Assembly: GCF_013760845.1 (NCBI RefSeq)
Contig: NZ_JACDUU010000004.1
Location: 131,877-195,876 of the forward strand
DNA: 64,000 nt
Source: [Anoxybacillus] calidus
Lineage (GTDB): Bacteria; Bacillota; Bacilli; Bacillales; Anoxybacillaceae
Direction of reading: 5' to 3'
The translations under genes and the position numbers were made by a program. Below, piece after piece: positions 29,481 to 38,363 of the stretch; the first letter of the stretch is position 1; each line of letters starts with the position of its first letter. The notes beneath the pieces were generated by a model. It was given only the letters and a program-made list of their open reading frames with translations. It was not told where the DNA came from and did not search any database.

Positions 29481-30602
29481 TTACATCTGTTCCAATAATG
29501 TTCTCGCGTCCTCATATGCCAAGCCATGAGCCTCTGCCACGGCTGCATAGGTGACATATCCATTTAGCGTATTAATTCCTTTTAACAATGCCGGGTTATC
29601 TAAACATGCTTTTTGATACCCTTTATTGGCAATTTGCAGCGCATACGGAACCGTTACATTTGTCAATGCCAATGTCGATGTACGAGGAACAGCACCAGGC
29701 ATATTCGCAACGGCATAATGAACAACCCCATGTTTTACATACGTTGGATTGTCATGAGTTGTCACTCGATCGGTTGTTTCAAAAACGCCTCCTTGGTCAA
29801 TAGCAATGTCAACGACAACTGAACCCGGAGTCATCGATTGAATCATTTCTTCTGTCACAAGCTTAGGTGCTTTTGCACCAGGAATAAGCACAGCGCCAAT
29901 CACTAAATCAGAATCTTTCACCGATTCGGCAATGTTATAAGAATTCGACATGAGCGTTGTCACGTCATTTCTGAAAATATCATCCAACTGACGAAGCCGA
30001 TCCGGATTTAAATCGATAATCGTCACTTCTGCACCGAGACCAACTGCCATTTTGGCCGCGTTTGTTCCCGCTACGCCACCGCCGATAATTGTCACTTTAC
30101 CGCGTCTTACTCCTGGCACACTTCCAAGCAAAATTCCTTTTCCGCCTTTTGTCTTTTCCAAAAATTGTGCACCAATCTGTACTGACATTCGTCCCGCTAC
30201 CTCACTCATCGGCATTAACAACGGAAGCGAACCATTCGAAAGCTGTACCGTTTCATAAGCAATACCGACTACTTTATTATCAATTAAAGCTCTCGTTAAC
30301 TCCGGTTCTGGCGCTAAGTGCAAATACGTAAATAAAATCAAGCCGTCACGAAAATAACGATATTCTTCTGGAAGCGGTTCTTTTACTTTCATCACCATCT
30401 CCATGGACCATGCTTCTTCCGCTGTTTCAACAATTTTTGCCCCTGCGGCTACGTACTCTTCTTCGGAAAATCCTGACCCCTTTCCGGCATCTTTTTCGAT
30501 ATACACTTCATGTCCTGCTTTAACTAACGTCATCACTCCAGCCGGCGTAATCGCAACACGGTTTTCATTATTTTTTATTTCTTTTGGAACACCAATTTCC
30601 AT
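29481..30602 (-). CDS. ald: alanine dehydrogenase
   Basis: Interconverts alanine and pyruvate plus ammonia with NAD, important for alanine use and sporulation in Bacillus. The 373 residues begin [17 protein letters not shown], have the Rossmann motif [20 protein letters not shown] and the conserved [10 protein letters not shown] loop. ATG at 30602 follows AGGAGG. It appears monocistronic and ends at a palindromic repeat. The 130 bp upstream contain no recognisable gene. Confidence 0.96.
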   Translation of the reverse strand: MEIGVPKEIKNNENRVAITPAGVMTLVKAGHEVYIEKDAGKGSGFSEEEYVAAGAKIVETAEEAWSMEMVMKVKEPLPEEYRYFRDGLILFTYLHLAPEPELTRALIDNKVVGIAYETVQLSNGSLPLLMPMSEVAGRMSVQIGAQFLEKTKGGKGILLGSVPGVRRGKVTIIGGGVAGTNAAKMAVGLGAEVTIIDLNPDRLRQLDDIFRNDVTTLMSNSYNIAESVKDSDLVIGAVLIPGAKAPKLVTEEMIQSMTPGSVVVDIAIDQGGVFETTDRVTTHDNPTYVKHGVVHYAVANMPGAVPRTSTLALTNVTVPYALQIANKGYQKACLDNPALLKGINTLNGYVTYAAVAEAHGLAYEDARTLLEQM

Positions 30603-30734
30603 GAGTTTCCTCCTAAATTCTTGCTTTTTTATAGAATATCCATAACAGTTTGATATTGAAACTAATAAACGTGAAATTTATCTTAAATCGTTGAAATGAC
30701 TTCCGCTTCTAAACCAAGGGAGAATGGGATTGGT

Positions 30735-31106
30735 TCAATCATTATCTTTCTCCCATATCCATGTAAATAAACGTCCATGATCATCCAGCCAACGCACATC
30801 TAAAAGCTGAATATTTTTATATCCTTTCTGTTGTAAATAAGCAACCATTTCTTCTGCCTTTACTCCACGGTGAAGATGAAGCTGTTGATAAAATAACAGC
30901 AGTTGTTTCCTTGCTTGTCTGTCTTCCAGTTCATTCCCGTTTGTTTTACACATATAATTTGACGGAAATGTATATTCACATTCTACTTCCTGATGATCAG
31001 CAACAAGTTTGATTTTAAACAAACTTCCTTTGTGAAAATCAGCTGCACCAACAATCGGGGCTAACAAAAATGACCATATAATCAACAAAAAGACATATTT
31101 TCTCAT
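30735..31106 (-). CDS. small secreted protein of unknown function
   Basis: Protein of 123 residues with a clear signal peptide: MRKY, a hydrophobic core to about 17 and a likely cleavage after GAA near 22. The mature part is hydrophilic with two Cys in VECEYTFPSNYMCKT that could form a disulphide. I do not recognise the family. The ribosome-binding site GAGGTGA lies inside the right arm of the hairpin that follows the upstream short-chain dehydrogenase gene, so translation from a read-through transcript may be restricted. Confidence 0.7.
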   Translation of the reverse strand: MRKYVFLLIIWSFLLAPIVGAADFHKGSLFKIKLVADHQEVECEYTFPSNYMCKTNGNELEDRQARKQLLLFYQQLHLHRGVKAEEMVAYLQQKGYKNIQLLDVRWLDDHGRLFTWIWEKDND

Positions 31107-31107
31107 A

Positions 31108-31143
31108 AAAAATCACCTCATCCATTAGAATGAGGTGATTTTT
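31108..31143 (-). terminator. terminator hairpin whose arm carries the next gene's ribosome-binding site
   Basis: AAAAATCACCTCAT and ATGAGGTGATTTTT form a perfect 14-bp stem with an 8-nt loop. It ends the short-chain dehydrogenase transcript, and GAGGTGA in its descending arm (minus strand) sits 7 nt before the start codon at 31106. Confidence 0.8.
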
Positions 31144-31158
31144 GGAAAAATATTCACA

Positions 31159-31917
31159 TTATCGATATCGATGAATGACATCTAATCCACCTGTTACCTC
31201 TATTACCGTACCTGTAATCATATCAGAATCTTCCTCACATAAAAACGCGACAACACGCGCAATATCTTCCCCTGTGCCAGAACGGCCAATCGGTGTCATT
31301 TCATCTTTAAATTGTCTAGCATACGCAATCGTCGCTTCTTTCATGTCTCCTAAAATATTTCCAGGGCAAATCATATTAGCCGTAATGCCATATTCTGCTT
31401 CTTCCACAGCAATCGTTTTCGTCAATGAAACAAGCCCGACCTTTGCCGCGCTAAATGCAGAACGATGGAGCCAGCCTGGTGCGCTTCCCGCTCCTTGAAA
31501 GCCATATGTAATGATACGTCCAAACCGTTGCTTTCTCATAATCGGAATCGTCTTTTTAAACAAATGAAATACCGCGCTTAAATTTCCTTCAATCATCTCA
31601 TACCATTCATCATCTTCATAGTCAGCTAATTTTTTTCGTTCAAAAATGTAAGGACCAGCATTATTAATTAAAAAATCAATTCTGCCAAAACGATTGAAAG
31701 CCTCATCTACTAAACGATACAAATCTTCTTTTTTCGTTACATCTCCTTGAACAAAATGCAACCGTTCTGAGAGATGATGGTATTTTTCTTTTAATGACTG
31801 GACTGCATTCTCATCACTTCTATAATTGACAGTCACAGAGTATCCTTTTTCGAGCAGCTTTTCTGTTACTTTTCTTCCCAATCCTTTTGTTCCAGCAGTG
31901 ATGAGGGCATGCCGCAC
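31159..31917 (-). CDS. ytkK: short-chain dehydrogenase/reductase-like protein lacking the catalytic Tyr
   Basis: SDR-fold protein of 252 residues. The nucleotide motif TAGTKGLG (7-14 region) and NNAG (85-88) are present, but the catalytic YxxxK is FSAAK (Phe155, Lys159), and the usual SS motif about 13 residues earlier is replaced by YGFQGAG. The Phe codon (TTT) is clear in the DNA. Oxidoreductase chemistry of the normal kind is therefore doubtful; it may bind a ligand or use another mechanism. The symbol rests on position near ytkL and general resemblance and is tentative. Confidence 0.85.
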   Translation of the reverse strand: MRHALITAGTKGLGRKVTEKLLEKGYSVTVNYRSDENAVQSLKEKYHHLSERLHFVQGDVTKKEDLYRLVDEAFNRFGRIDFLINNAGPYIFERKKLADYEDDEWYEMIEGNLSAVFHLFKKTIPIMRKQRFGRIITYGFQGAGSAPGWLHRSAFSAAKVGLVSLTKTIAVEEAEYGITANMICPGNILGDMKEATIAYARQFKDEMTPIGRSGTGEDIARVVAFLCEEDSDMITGTVIEVTGGLDVIHRYR

Positions 31918-31990
31918 AAAAAACGCCTCCCTATACTCTCTTTATATCTCTAATTTACTATAAAAAACACGATAACAACATTTTTTGTTT

Positions 31991-32052
31991 AAAAAAAATC
32001 GGGCTGACTCAAAAAACAAAGTGTCAGCCCCTATAACTATAATATATGGTAC
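31991..32052 (-). repeat. dispersed palindromic repeat copy 4 (left half only)
   Basis: GGGCTGAC (32001-32008) and GTCAGCCC (32023-32030) form a hairpin, followed on the minus strand by eight T. It matches only the left third of the full repeat (GGCTGACTCAAAA-ACAAAGTGTCAGCCCC, then ATAATATATGGT). It ends the small gene next to it. Confidence 0.7.
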
Positions 32053-32085
32053 GTAATGTGTATAGTACTTTAATGCGATTTTAGC

Positions 32086-32244
32086 TTAATCAAGCTCAAG
32101 AGTCTGTTGTTCCTTTTTGCGATAATGTGGATTTTCAATTAACTCCCGATCAACCATGCCACTGTGGTAAGCACTTGCGATTTGCTGACTAATCTCCAAT
32201 GCTGCTTCTTCGTCATAATATAAAATTTCACGTTCTCTCGGCAT
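32086..32244 (-). CDS. small hypothetical protein
   Basis: A 52-residue acidic, soluble protein beginning MPREREILYYDEEAALEIS, with no membrane segment or Cys. ATG at 32244 has AAGGAGTG six nucleotides upstream, a strong site; the frame is open 13 codons further but that part lacks a ribosome-binding site. Followed by a terminator. I do not recognise the family; B. subtilis has a small gene (ytzD) in this neighbourhood. Confidence 0.65.
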   Translation of the reverse strand: MPREREILYYDEEAALEISQQIASAYHSGMVDRELIENPHYRKKEQQTLELD

Positions 32245-32355
32245 TCCATTCACTCCTTTTTTCACAAAAATATCATTACGCACTTAGTCTTTTTTGTTTT
32301 GGCTAATGCTATACTGTAAGCAGAAATAACACTTATATCCAATATCCAGGAGAAA

Positions 32356-32415
32356 ATGGATATAACTCATAAGAAAAATTTAGTGGCATTAGATGGATCA
32401 AAAAAAGCCGAATGA
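32356..32415 (+). CDS. possible 19-residue peptide ORF
   Basis: ATG at 32356 opens 19 codons (MDITHKKNLVALDGSKKAE) ending TGA. AGGAG lies only 3 nt before the ATG, which is close. TATACT at about 32308 could be a -10. TTATATCC and GGATATAA flank the ribosome-binding site as an inverted repeat, and a GCATTTGATTG / CAATCAATGC hairpin follows the stop. No homologue known to me; chance cannot be excluded. Confidence 0.25.
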   Translation: MDITHKKNLVALDGSKKAE

Positions 32416-32474
32416 GCATTTGATTGCTAAGCGCAATCAATGCCTGTTGTGAGAATTAAAAAGGAATAAAACAA

Positions 32475-32523
32475 GAGGACAATCCAGTAGGCAAAAACTT
32501 ACTCAACGGATTGTCCCCTTTTT
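32475..32523 (-). terminator. terminator after argH
   Basis: GGACAATCC (32477-32485) and GGATTGTCC (32508-32516) pair; on the minus strand the stem is followed by TCTTGTTTTATT. It touches the argH stop codon. Confidence 0.7.
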
Positions 32524-33931
32524 ATCTTTCCTTATCCCCATTGTTATCTGTGTCCTTTTCATCCAACCGCTTTTTTGCTTTTCCAATCGCCTTCTTCACT
32601 TCTGTAAATCCTGTGCCTCCTGCGCTATTGCGGCGATTAACTGCTGTATACGGATTCAAAGCTTCGTAAATGTCTTCTTCAAACAATTCCGATGCTTCCT
32701 TATAGTCAGTAAGCGGTAAATCAGCTAAGAAAATCCCTTTTTCAATACATGTTAATACTAATTTACCGACAATTTCATGTGCTTCGCGGAACGGTACTCC
32801 TTTTGCTGCCAAGTAATCAGCTAGTTCAGTCGCATTGGAGAAATCTTGTTTCGTTGCTTTTTCCATGACAGCGGTATTCACTTTCATTGTCGCAATCATG
32901 CCAGTGAAAATTTTCAAAGAACCTGTCACTGTTTTTACAGTATCAAACATTCCTTCTTTATCCTCTTGCATATCTTTGTTGTAAGCAAGAGGCGTTCCTT
33001 TCATTACTGTCAACAAGGCAAATAAGTTTCCGTACACCCGTCCGGTCTTGCCGCGAATCAATTCAGCCATATCTGGATTTTTCTTTTGTGGCATAATGCT
33101 ACTTCCTGTTGCAAACGTATCATCCATTTCAACGAATTGAAACTCTTGGCTTGACCAAAGAATTAACTCCTCACAAAAGCGCGATAAATGCATCATAAGT
33201 ATCGAACTATTGCTTAAAAACTCAATGATAAAATCACGATCGCTTACCGCATCAATGCTGTTTTCATACATTCCGTCAAAACCGAGAAGCTCAGCCGTTA
33301 ACTGACGATCAATCGGAAATGTGGTCCCAGCTAAAGCACCTGCTCCAAGCGGCGATTTATTAATGCGCTTTAATGATTCAGTGAAACGCTCACGATCACG
33401 TTCAAACATCCAAAAATAAGCCATTAAATGATGTGCAAATGAAACAGGCTGTGCCCGCTGCAAGTGAGTATAGCCGGGAATAATTGTTTCAACATGCTTC
33501 TCCGCTTTTTCCACTAGCACTGTTTGCAGCTCTTTAATTAGTTCAATAATTTCATTGACTCGCTTTCGCAAATATAAATGCATATCTGTGGCGACTTGGT
33601 CATTACGACTTCGTCCCGTATGCAGTTTTCCGCCGACTGGTCCAATTTCGTCAATAAGCATTTTTTCGATGTTTAAGTGAATATCTTCATACGCTATAGA
33701 AAACTCAAGCTGTTGCTTTTTCGCTTTTTCCAGTAAAATAAGCAATCCTGATTGAATTTTCTCCACGTCTTCTTTTGACAAAATGCCACATTCGCCAAGC
33801 ATCGTCACATGCGCAATGCTTCCTTCAATGTCTTCTTCGACTAATTCTTTATCAAAAGGGATCGACGCGCCAAACTCATCGACCCACTCTTCCGCTGTTT
33901 TCGTAAAACGTCCGCCCCAAAGTTTTTTCAC
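32522..33931 (-). CDS. argH: argininosuccinate lyase
   Basis: Last step of arginine synthesis: splits argininosuccinate into arginine and fumarate. The 469 residues contain the superfamily signature [29 protein letters not shown] and the catalytic-His region [12 protein letters not shown]. The start is GTG at 33931, overlapping the argG TGA by 4 nt (GTGA). The tail after residue 455 is hydrophilic and variable. Operon argG-argH, probably under ArgR control. Confidence 0.97.
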   Translation of the reverse strand: MKKLWGGRFTKTAEEWVDEFGASIPFDKELVEEDIEGSIAHVTMLGECGILSKEDVEKIQSGLLILLEKAKKQQLEFSIAYEDIHLNIEKMLIDEIGPVGGKLHTGRSRNDQVATDMHLYLRKRVNEIIELIKELQTVLVEKAEKHVETIIPGYTHLQRAQPVSFAHHLMAYFWMFERDRERFTESLKRINKSPLGAGALAGTTFPIDRQLTAELLGFDGMYENSIDAVSDRDFIIEFLSNSSILMMHLSRFCEELILWSSQEFQFVEMDDTFATGSSIMPQKKNPDMAELIRGKTGRVYGNLFALLTVMKGTPLAYNKDMQEDKEGMFDTVKTVTGSLKIFTGMIATMKVNTAVMEKATKQDFSNATELADYLAAKGVPFREAHEIVGKLVLTCIEKGIFLADLPLTDYKEASELFEEDIYEALNPYTAVNRRNSAGGTGFTEVKKAIGKAKKRLDEKDTDNNGDKER

Positions 33932-35133
33932 ACGTTCACCTTCTTATTGTTGACCATGCTGTACACTTTTGTCGGTAAGCCGAATAGAGAAATAAAGCCG
34001 ACAGCTGCTTGATGGTCAAACTCATCCTCTGCTGTATAAGTCGCCAATTTTTCATCATATAACGAGAATTCAGATTTACGTCCTTCAATAATCGCATGAC
34101 CTTTAAACAATTTCACTCGTACGACGCCTGTCACATTCTTTTGCGTCTCTTTTAAGAATGCTAGAAGCGCATCTTTTAACGGCGAGAACCATAAGCCGTT
34201 GTAAATCACTTCCGCCAGTTTTTGTTCGATGAGTGGTTTAAAGTGCGCTACTTCTTTCACAAGTGTCAAGTCTTCCAACTCTTTATGCGCTTTAATTAAT
34301 GTGATTGCCCCTGGACATTCGTACACTTCACGAGATTTAATGCCGACAAGGCGGTTTTCCACATGGTCAATGCGACCAACGCCGTGTTTTCCGGCAATGG
34401 CGTTTAACTCAAGAATCAGCTGAGCAAGCGAATATTCTTTTCCATTCAATGTTTTTGGCACGCCTTTTTCAAAACTGATCTCAATGATTTCTGGGACATC
34501 AGGCGTATCCTCAAGCGTCACTGTTAATTCGTATGCTTCTTCAGGCGGAGCTGCCCAAGGGTCTTCTAAAATGCCGCATTCGTTGCTTCGTCCCCATAAG
34601 TTTTGATCAATGGAAAATGGACTGTCCAAATCGATTGGAATCGGAATGTTATGTTTTTCCGCATATTCAATTTCTTCTTCACGCGACCAGCTCCATTCAC
34701 GTACAGGAGCGACAACTTCAAGATTAGGATTCAACGCTTTAATCGATACTTCAAAGCGGACCTGGTCGTTTCCTTTCCCTGTGCAACCGTGCGCGACCGC
34801 CACCGCTCCTTCAAGCTCGGCGATTTCCACTAATTTTTTCGCAATTAACGGGCGAGACAACGCAGAAACAAGTGGATATTTTCCTTCGTAAAGCGTGTGG
34901 GCTTGTAGTGCTACGAGTGCATATTCATTCGCAAATTCCTCTTTAGCATCAATCACATAAGACTTAACCGCTCCAACTTTCAGTGCTTTTTCCTTAATAA
35001 AATCGAGATCTTTTCCTTCACCAACATCGAGACAGCACGCAATCACGTCATACCCCCGCTCTTGAAGCCACTTGATTGCAACAGATGTATCTAAACCACC
35101 AGAATAAGCTAACACAATCTTCGGATTCGCCAT
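33928..35133 (-). CDS. argG: argininosuccinate synthase
   Basis: Joins citrulline and aspartate using ATP. The 401-residue protein starts [17 protein letters not shown], the PP-loop ATP site, and has the family motif [16 protein letters not shown] at 35133 is preceded by GGGGAGG. First gene of argG-argH; two ArgR-type boxes lie upstream. Confidence 0.97.
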   Translation of the reverse strand: MANPKIVLAYSGGLDTSVAIKWLQERGYDVIACCLDVGEGKDLDFIKEKALKVGAVKSYVIDAKEEFANEYALVALQAHTLYEGKYPLVSALSRPLIAKKLVEIAELEGAVAVAHGCTGKGNDQVRFEVSIKALNPNLEVVAPVREWSWSREEEIEYAEKHNIPIPIDLDSPFSIDQNLWGRSNECGILEDPWAAPPEEAYELTVTLEDTPDVPEIIEISFEKGVPKTLNGKEYSLAQLILELNAIAGKHGVGRIDHVENRLVGIKSREVYECPGAITLIKAHKELEDLTLVKEVAHFKPLIEQKLAEVIYNGLWFSPLKDALLAFLKETQKNVTGVVRVKLFKGHAIIEGRKSEFSLYDEKLATYTAEDEFDHQAAVGFISLFGLPTKVYSMVNNKKVNV

Positions 35134-35175
35134 AGTATTCCTCCCCTTCCCTACAATTCACATAAATATACTTGA

Positions 35176-35194
35176 TAATTAATATTTATTCATA
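35176..35194 (-). promoter_or_regulatory. ARG box (ArgR operator) proximal to argG
   Basis: On the minus strand TATGAATAAATATTAATTA resembles the Bacillus ARG box (near CATGAATAAAAATTCAAG). It lies about 45-60 nt before the argG start. Confidence 0.5.
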
Positions 35195-35230
35195 AAACAT
35201 AGCTTTACTTTATCAACTTTTCTATAAAAT

Positions 35231-35249
35231 TTCAATACTTATTCACAAA
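35231..35249 (-). promoter_or_regulatory. second ARG box upstream of argG with promoter elements between
   Basis: On the minus strand TTTGTGAATAAGTATTGAA is a second ARG-box-like sequence. TTGAAA at its end, 17 bp, then TAAAGT form a possible promoter between the boxes; two boxes 37 bp apart suit hexameric ArgR. Confidence 0.45.
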
Positions 35250-35337
35250 AAAGTATAAAAATACTAACATGCAAAAATGGTTCTTTTTCTGACTTTTTTG
35301 TACAATGGAAATATGTAATGGAGATGGGGGTTTAAAA

Positions 35338-35652
35338 ATGGAGCATCTGTTTATTTACGATGAACGTTTAGGCATTCCACTTCCTAAACTAGAAAAAGAG
35401 TGGGAGGAATATAGTGAATCCGAACAACACGCCATATTACTTCATTGGGAGAAAATTCGCGGCAAAATCCCAGACCGAATTGTCGAACTTGAAGGGATCA
35501 TTAATCAAAAGCAAGCAGAGCTTGGAGAAGAAAATGATTTTTCAAAATCATGTATATTAAATTCGGAAATTACCGAATTAGCTTCCATTATTAATGATTT
35601 ATGGATTTGGTACCGAATGAATCAAACCGTGTCTTCACGAATGCATCAATAG
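35338..35652 (+). CDS. conserved small soluble protein of unknown function
   Basis: Acidic 104-residue protein (MEHLFIYDERLGIPLPKLEKEW...). It is predicted helical with a central segment (about 45-85) rich in Glu, Ile and Leu that could be a coiled coil. ATG at 35338 lies about 7 nt after GGAGATGGGGG. TACAAT near 35301 could be its -10. It converges on moaB across a terminator. No recognisable family. Confidence 0.7.
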   Translation: MEHLFIYDERLGIPLPKLEKEWEEYSESEQHAILLHWEKIRGKIPDRIVELEGIINQKQAELGEENDFSKSCILNSEITELASIINDLWIWYRMNQTVSSRMHQ

Positions 35653-35666
35653 GGTGATTTTGGGTT

Positions 35667-35699
35667 AAAAGGCGGCGTTCATTTCTGTAGCCGCCTTTT
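35667..35699. terminator. bidirectional terminator
   Basis: AAAAGGCGGC and GCCGCCTTTT pair around a 13-nt loop, between convergent 35338-35652 and moaB. Confidence 0.85.
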
Positions 35700-35703
35700 G
35701 CTT

Positions 35704-36216
35704 TTACAAATCTTTTCTGATTTCGCGGATTACATGTGCAAGCTCTGGCAAAATTAATTTTATCATCGCCAGTTTCACCGCCCCAGTGGATCCAGGAGTA
35801 GAAAAAATCGCAGTATCGTTGGCAACACCAGCAATCGCTCTTGATAAAATCGCCGCGGAACCAATATCTTCTGTATAGCTCAACATGCGAAACAACTCGC
35901 CGAAGCCAACGATTTCTTTTTCAATGATTTCTTTTACGATTTCAATTGTTACGTCTCTTTTGGCGATTCCCGTTCCGCCGTTTGTTAACACCGCATCAAT
36001 GTTTCGATTCGCACAGCCAGCCAAAATCGCTTCCCGGATCGCCGTTTTTTCATCTTTCACAATTTCATAGTCAACCACTTCATGCCCCGCTTCCTGTAAC
36101 AGTTGCACCATTAACTTTCCGCTTTTATCCGTATCAACTGTTCTTGTATCGCTAATCGTAATGACTTTGCATTTTACACTGCGCGGAGCTTCTTTTTTAT
36201 GTTCTGTAACGCTCAT
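35704..36216 (-). CDS. moaB: molybdenum cofactor biosynthesis protein MoaB
   Basis: MogA/MoaB-fold protein of 170 residues that adenylates molybdopterin or supports that step. Signatures TNGGTGIAKRDVT and FSTPGSTGAVKLAM (binding of molybdopterin) are intact. ATG at 36216 follows AAAGGTG. The adjacent B. subtilis order is ackA-moaB-argG-argH; here an acyl-CoA synthetase and permease segment lies between moaB and ackA. Confidence 0.93.
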   Translation of the reverse strand: MSVTEHKKEAPRSVKCKVITISDTRTVDTDKSGKLMVQLLQEAGHEVVDYEIVKDEKTAIREAILAGCANRNIDAVLTNGGTGIAKRDVTIEIVKEIIEKEIVGFGELFRMLSYTEDIGSAAILSRAIAGVANDTAIFSTPGSTGAVKLAMIKLILPELAHVIREIRKDL

Positions 36217-36322
36217 ATGTATTCACCTTTCTATTAAAATTTATTTTAGTATACAACAAAACTATGTCCACCTTTTCAGAATATCTTAAGAAATAAAGAC
36301 CATGAACGGTACGGATAATATA

Positions 36323-36550
36323 TTGAATATTCTATTATTTACGTCTATTATTAATATTAAGTAAATTAATGCTTAACAATGATTACTTTTACGAAGGGAG
36401 GAACATATACAACATACTAATTGTTGCTTACGAGGATGATAACTCTAGTTAATAGGAACTCACACTATTAACCTTTGGTTGGTATCAGTATTTCAAAGAA
36501 TCGTTTGACTACAGAAAATCGATCCATTAATCCACATCGGAGGGATGAAT
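36323..36550 (+). promoter_or_regulatory. promoter and ~190-nt leader of the acyl-CoA synthetase gene
   Basis: TTGAAT (36323-36328) and TATTAT (36346-36351) are 17 bp apart, a good sigma-A promoter; transcription from about 36358 leaves a leader near 190 nt. It holds a GTTAATAG / CTATTAAC hairpin (36448-36472), two orphan GGGAGG/CGAGG stretches without a long reading frame, and a TCAAA-6-TTTGA dyad near 36496. No known riboswitch is recognised. The rest of 36217-36322 shows nothing. Confidence 0.5.
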
Positions 36551-38212
36551 ATGTTAAAAACAATGAATTATTCTTCTTTAACTTCCTCTTTTTCTTGGGA
36601 AGCAGTATTCGATCACTATCACTGGAATCCTCGTGAACGTTTCAACGTTGCCCACGAAGTATGTGACCGCTATGCAGAAGATCCCTCACGTATCGCCATA
36701 TTTCATGAGGATCAGTTTGGCAATCAACAGACTATCACATATCGTGAACTTCGCGACTGGTCTAACCAGCTGGCCAATGTGTTTCGTAAACTCGGAATCA
36801 AGAGAGGAGACAGGGTTTGCGCACTGCTTCCAAAGAATCCAGCACTTATCGTCTATATTTTAGCTGCCTGGAAAATTGGAGCAGTTTATGTCCCACTGTT
36901 TACAGCATTTGGTCCACAAGCGATTGAATACCGTATCAATCATTCTGAAGCTAGGGTGATTCTAACTAATCAAAATCAACGAAGCAAACTACCTTCACGA
37001 GAAAAGGTTCCCTCACTTGAGCACATTTTTGTAATTGATGGAACTATGTATCCAAACGATTTGCCTTTTTGGGAAACGCTTACACTCGAATCTACTGAAC
37101 ATCGAACAGAAGAAATGACAGTAGATGATCTGTTAGCAATACAGTATACATCAGGTTCTACCGGTATGCCTAAAGGAGCCATGTGGTCACACAATATGAT
37201 CATTAATATTTATCCTTATATGCGGTATGCCATCGATCTACGGGACGATGATATATTCTTAGGCGGTGCAGATCCTGGCTGGGCTTATGGGCTGATTTTC
37301 TGTACGTTTGCACCAATGAGTTTTGGGGTTCCGATTGTTTTTTACGAAGGACCATTCAAACCAGATTCCTATTATTCTCTTATGGAAAAATATAATGTAA
37401 CGAATTTTGCGTATGCTCCTACGGCCTATCGTGCGATGGCGGCAGCAGGTTCAGAAGTAATCCGCAAATACAATATTAATGTACGGGCAATGAGTTCTGC
37501 AGGGGAGCCGCTTAATCCTGAAGTGATACGGTTTTTCGAAAAGCATCTCGGAGTCACAGTGCATGATCAGTATGGGTTATCTGAAACTTTAATGCTAATT
37601 GGTAATTTCAACGCGCTTGATATGGAGATTCGTCCAGGTTCAATGGGATTTGTTTTACCAGGTTTTGAAGTTGCATTGCTCGATGACGAAGGTGTTCCCG
37701 TAGCTGATGGAAATGTTGGACAAATTGCTTTTAATACCGATTCAATCCCAAATCTTTTTAAAGGATATTGGAAAGATCCTGAGAAGACTTCAGAGAAAAT
37801 GATTGGAAAGTGGTTCCTAACAGGTGATTTAGCCTTCAAGGATGAAGATGGGTATTTTTGGTTTCAAGGTAGAGCTGACGACATTATCTCAAGTGCGGGA
37901 TATCGAATTGGACCTTTTGAGATCGAAAGTTGTCTGCTCGAGCATCCGGCTGTAGTAGAGGCAGCCGCTGTTGGAAAACCCGACCCATTGAAAGGGGAAA
38001 TAGTCAAAGCTTTTGTTGTGCTGGCAGACGGATTTACACCTTCAAATGAATTAGCACAAGAGCTTTCCCTGTTTGTTAAAAATCGCCTTTCGAAACATGA
38101 ATACCCTCGTGAAGTTGAATTCGTAACTGAATTACCTAAGACGACTAGCGGTAAAATTCAACGATTCATCCTTCGAAACCAAGAGATAGAAAAAAATAAA
38201 AATTTGCAATAA
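36551..38212 (+). CDS. AMP-dependent acyl-CoA synthetase (acetyl/medium-chain type)
   Basis: ANL-superfamily enzyme of 553 residues that activates a carboxylic acid via the acyl-adenylate. The phosphate loop YTSGSTGMPKGAMWSH, the YGLSE motif, FLTGDLAF and the hinge and catalytic C-terminal TTSGKIQR (Lys535) are intact. Acid specificity cannot be read from sequence. ATG at 36551 has GGAGG seven nucleotides upstream; an ATG two codons earlier is too close. It is paralogous to the gene at 47478-49067 and lies in a segment inserted between moaB and ackA relative to B. subtilis. Confidence 0.9.
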   Translation: MLKTMNYSSLTSSFSWEAVFDHYHWNPRERFNVAHEVCDRYAEDPSRIAIFHEDQFGNQQTITYRELRDWSNQLANVFRKLGIKRGDRVCALLPKNPALIVYILAAWKIGAVYVPLFTAFGPQAIEYRINHSEARVILTNQNQRSKLPSREKVPSLEHIFVIDGTMYPNDLPFWETLTLESTEHRTEEMTVDDLLAIQYTSGSTGMPKGAMWSHNMIINIYPYMRYAIDLRDDDIFLGGADPGWAYGLIFCTFAPMSFGVPIVFYEGPFKPDSYYSLMEKYNVTNFAYAPTAYRAMAAAGSEVIRKYNINVRAMSSAGEPLNPEVIRFFEKHLGVTVHDQYGLSETLMLIGNFNALDMEIRPGSMGFVLPGFEVALLDDEGVPVADGNVGQIAFNTDSIPNLFKGYWKDPEKTSEKMIGKWFLTGDLAFKDEDGYFWFQGRADDIISSAGYRIGPFEIESCLLEHPAVVEAAAVGKPDPLKGEIVKAFVVLADGFTPSNELAQELSLFVKNRLSKHEYPREVEFVTELPKTTSGKIQRFILRNQEIEKNKNLQ

Positions 38213-38248
38213 AATCGGAACCAAAATAAGATTCGTTCTTCATTAATG

Positions 38249-38298
38249 AAGCAGAAGCAGTGCCATGCTTTTGCAGCTGACACTTCTTCTGCTTTAAT
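38249..38298 (+). terminator. terminator after the acyl-CoA synthetase
   Basis: AAGCAGAAGCAGTG pairs imperfectly with CACTTCTTCTGCTTT over about 14 bp, followed by TTTAATTTCTT. Confidence 0.65.
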
Positions 38299-38363
38299 TT
38301 CTTATATGGGGAAAATCGTTTTTCTCTGTATTTAATTGTTCTCTCATTCTTACTTGATTATTT

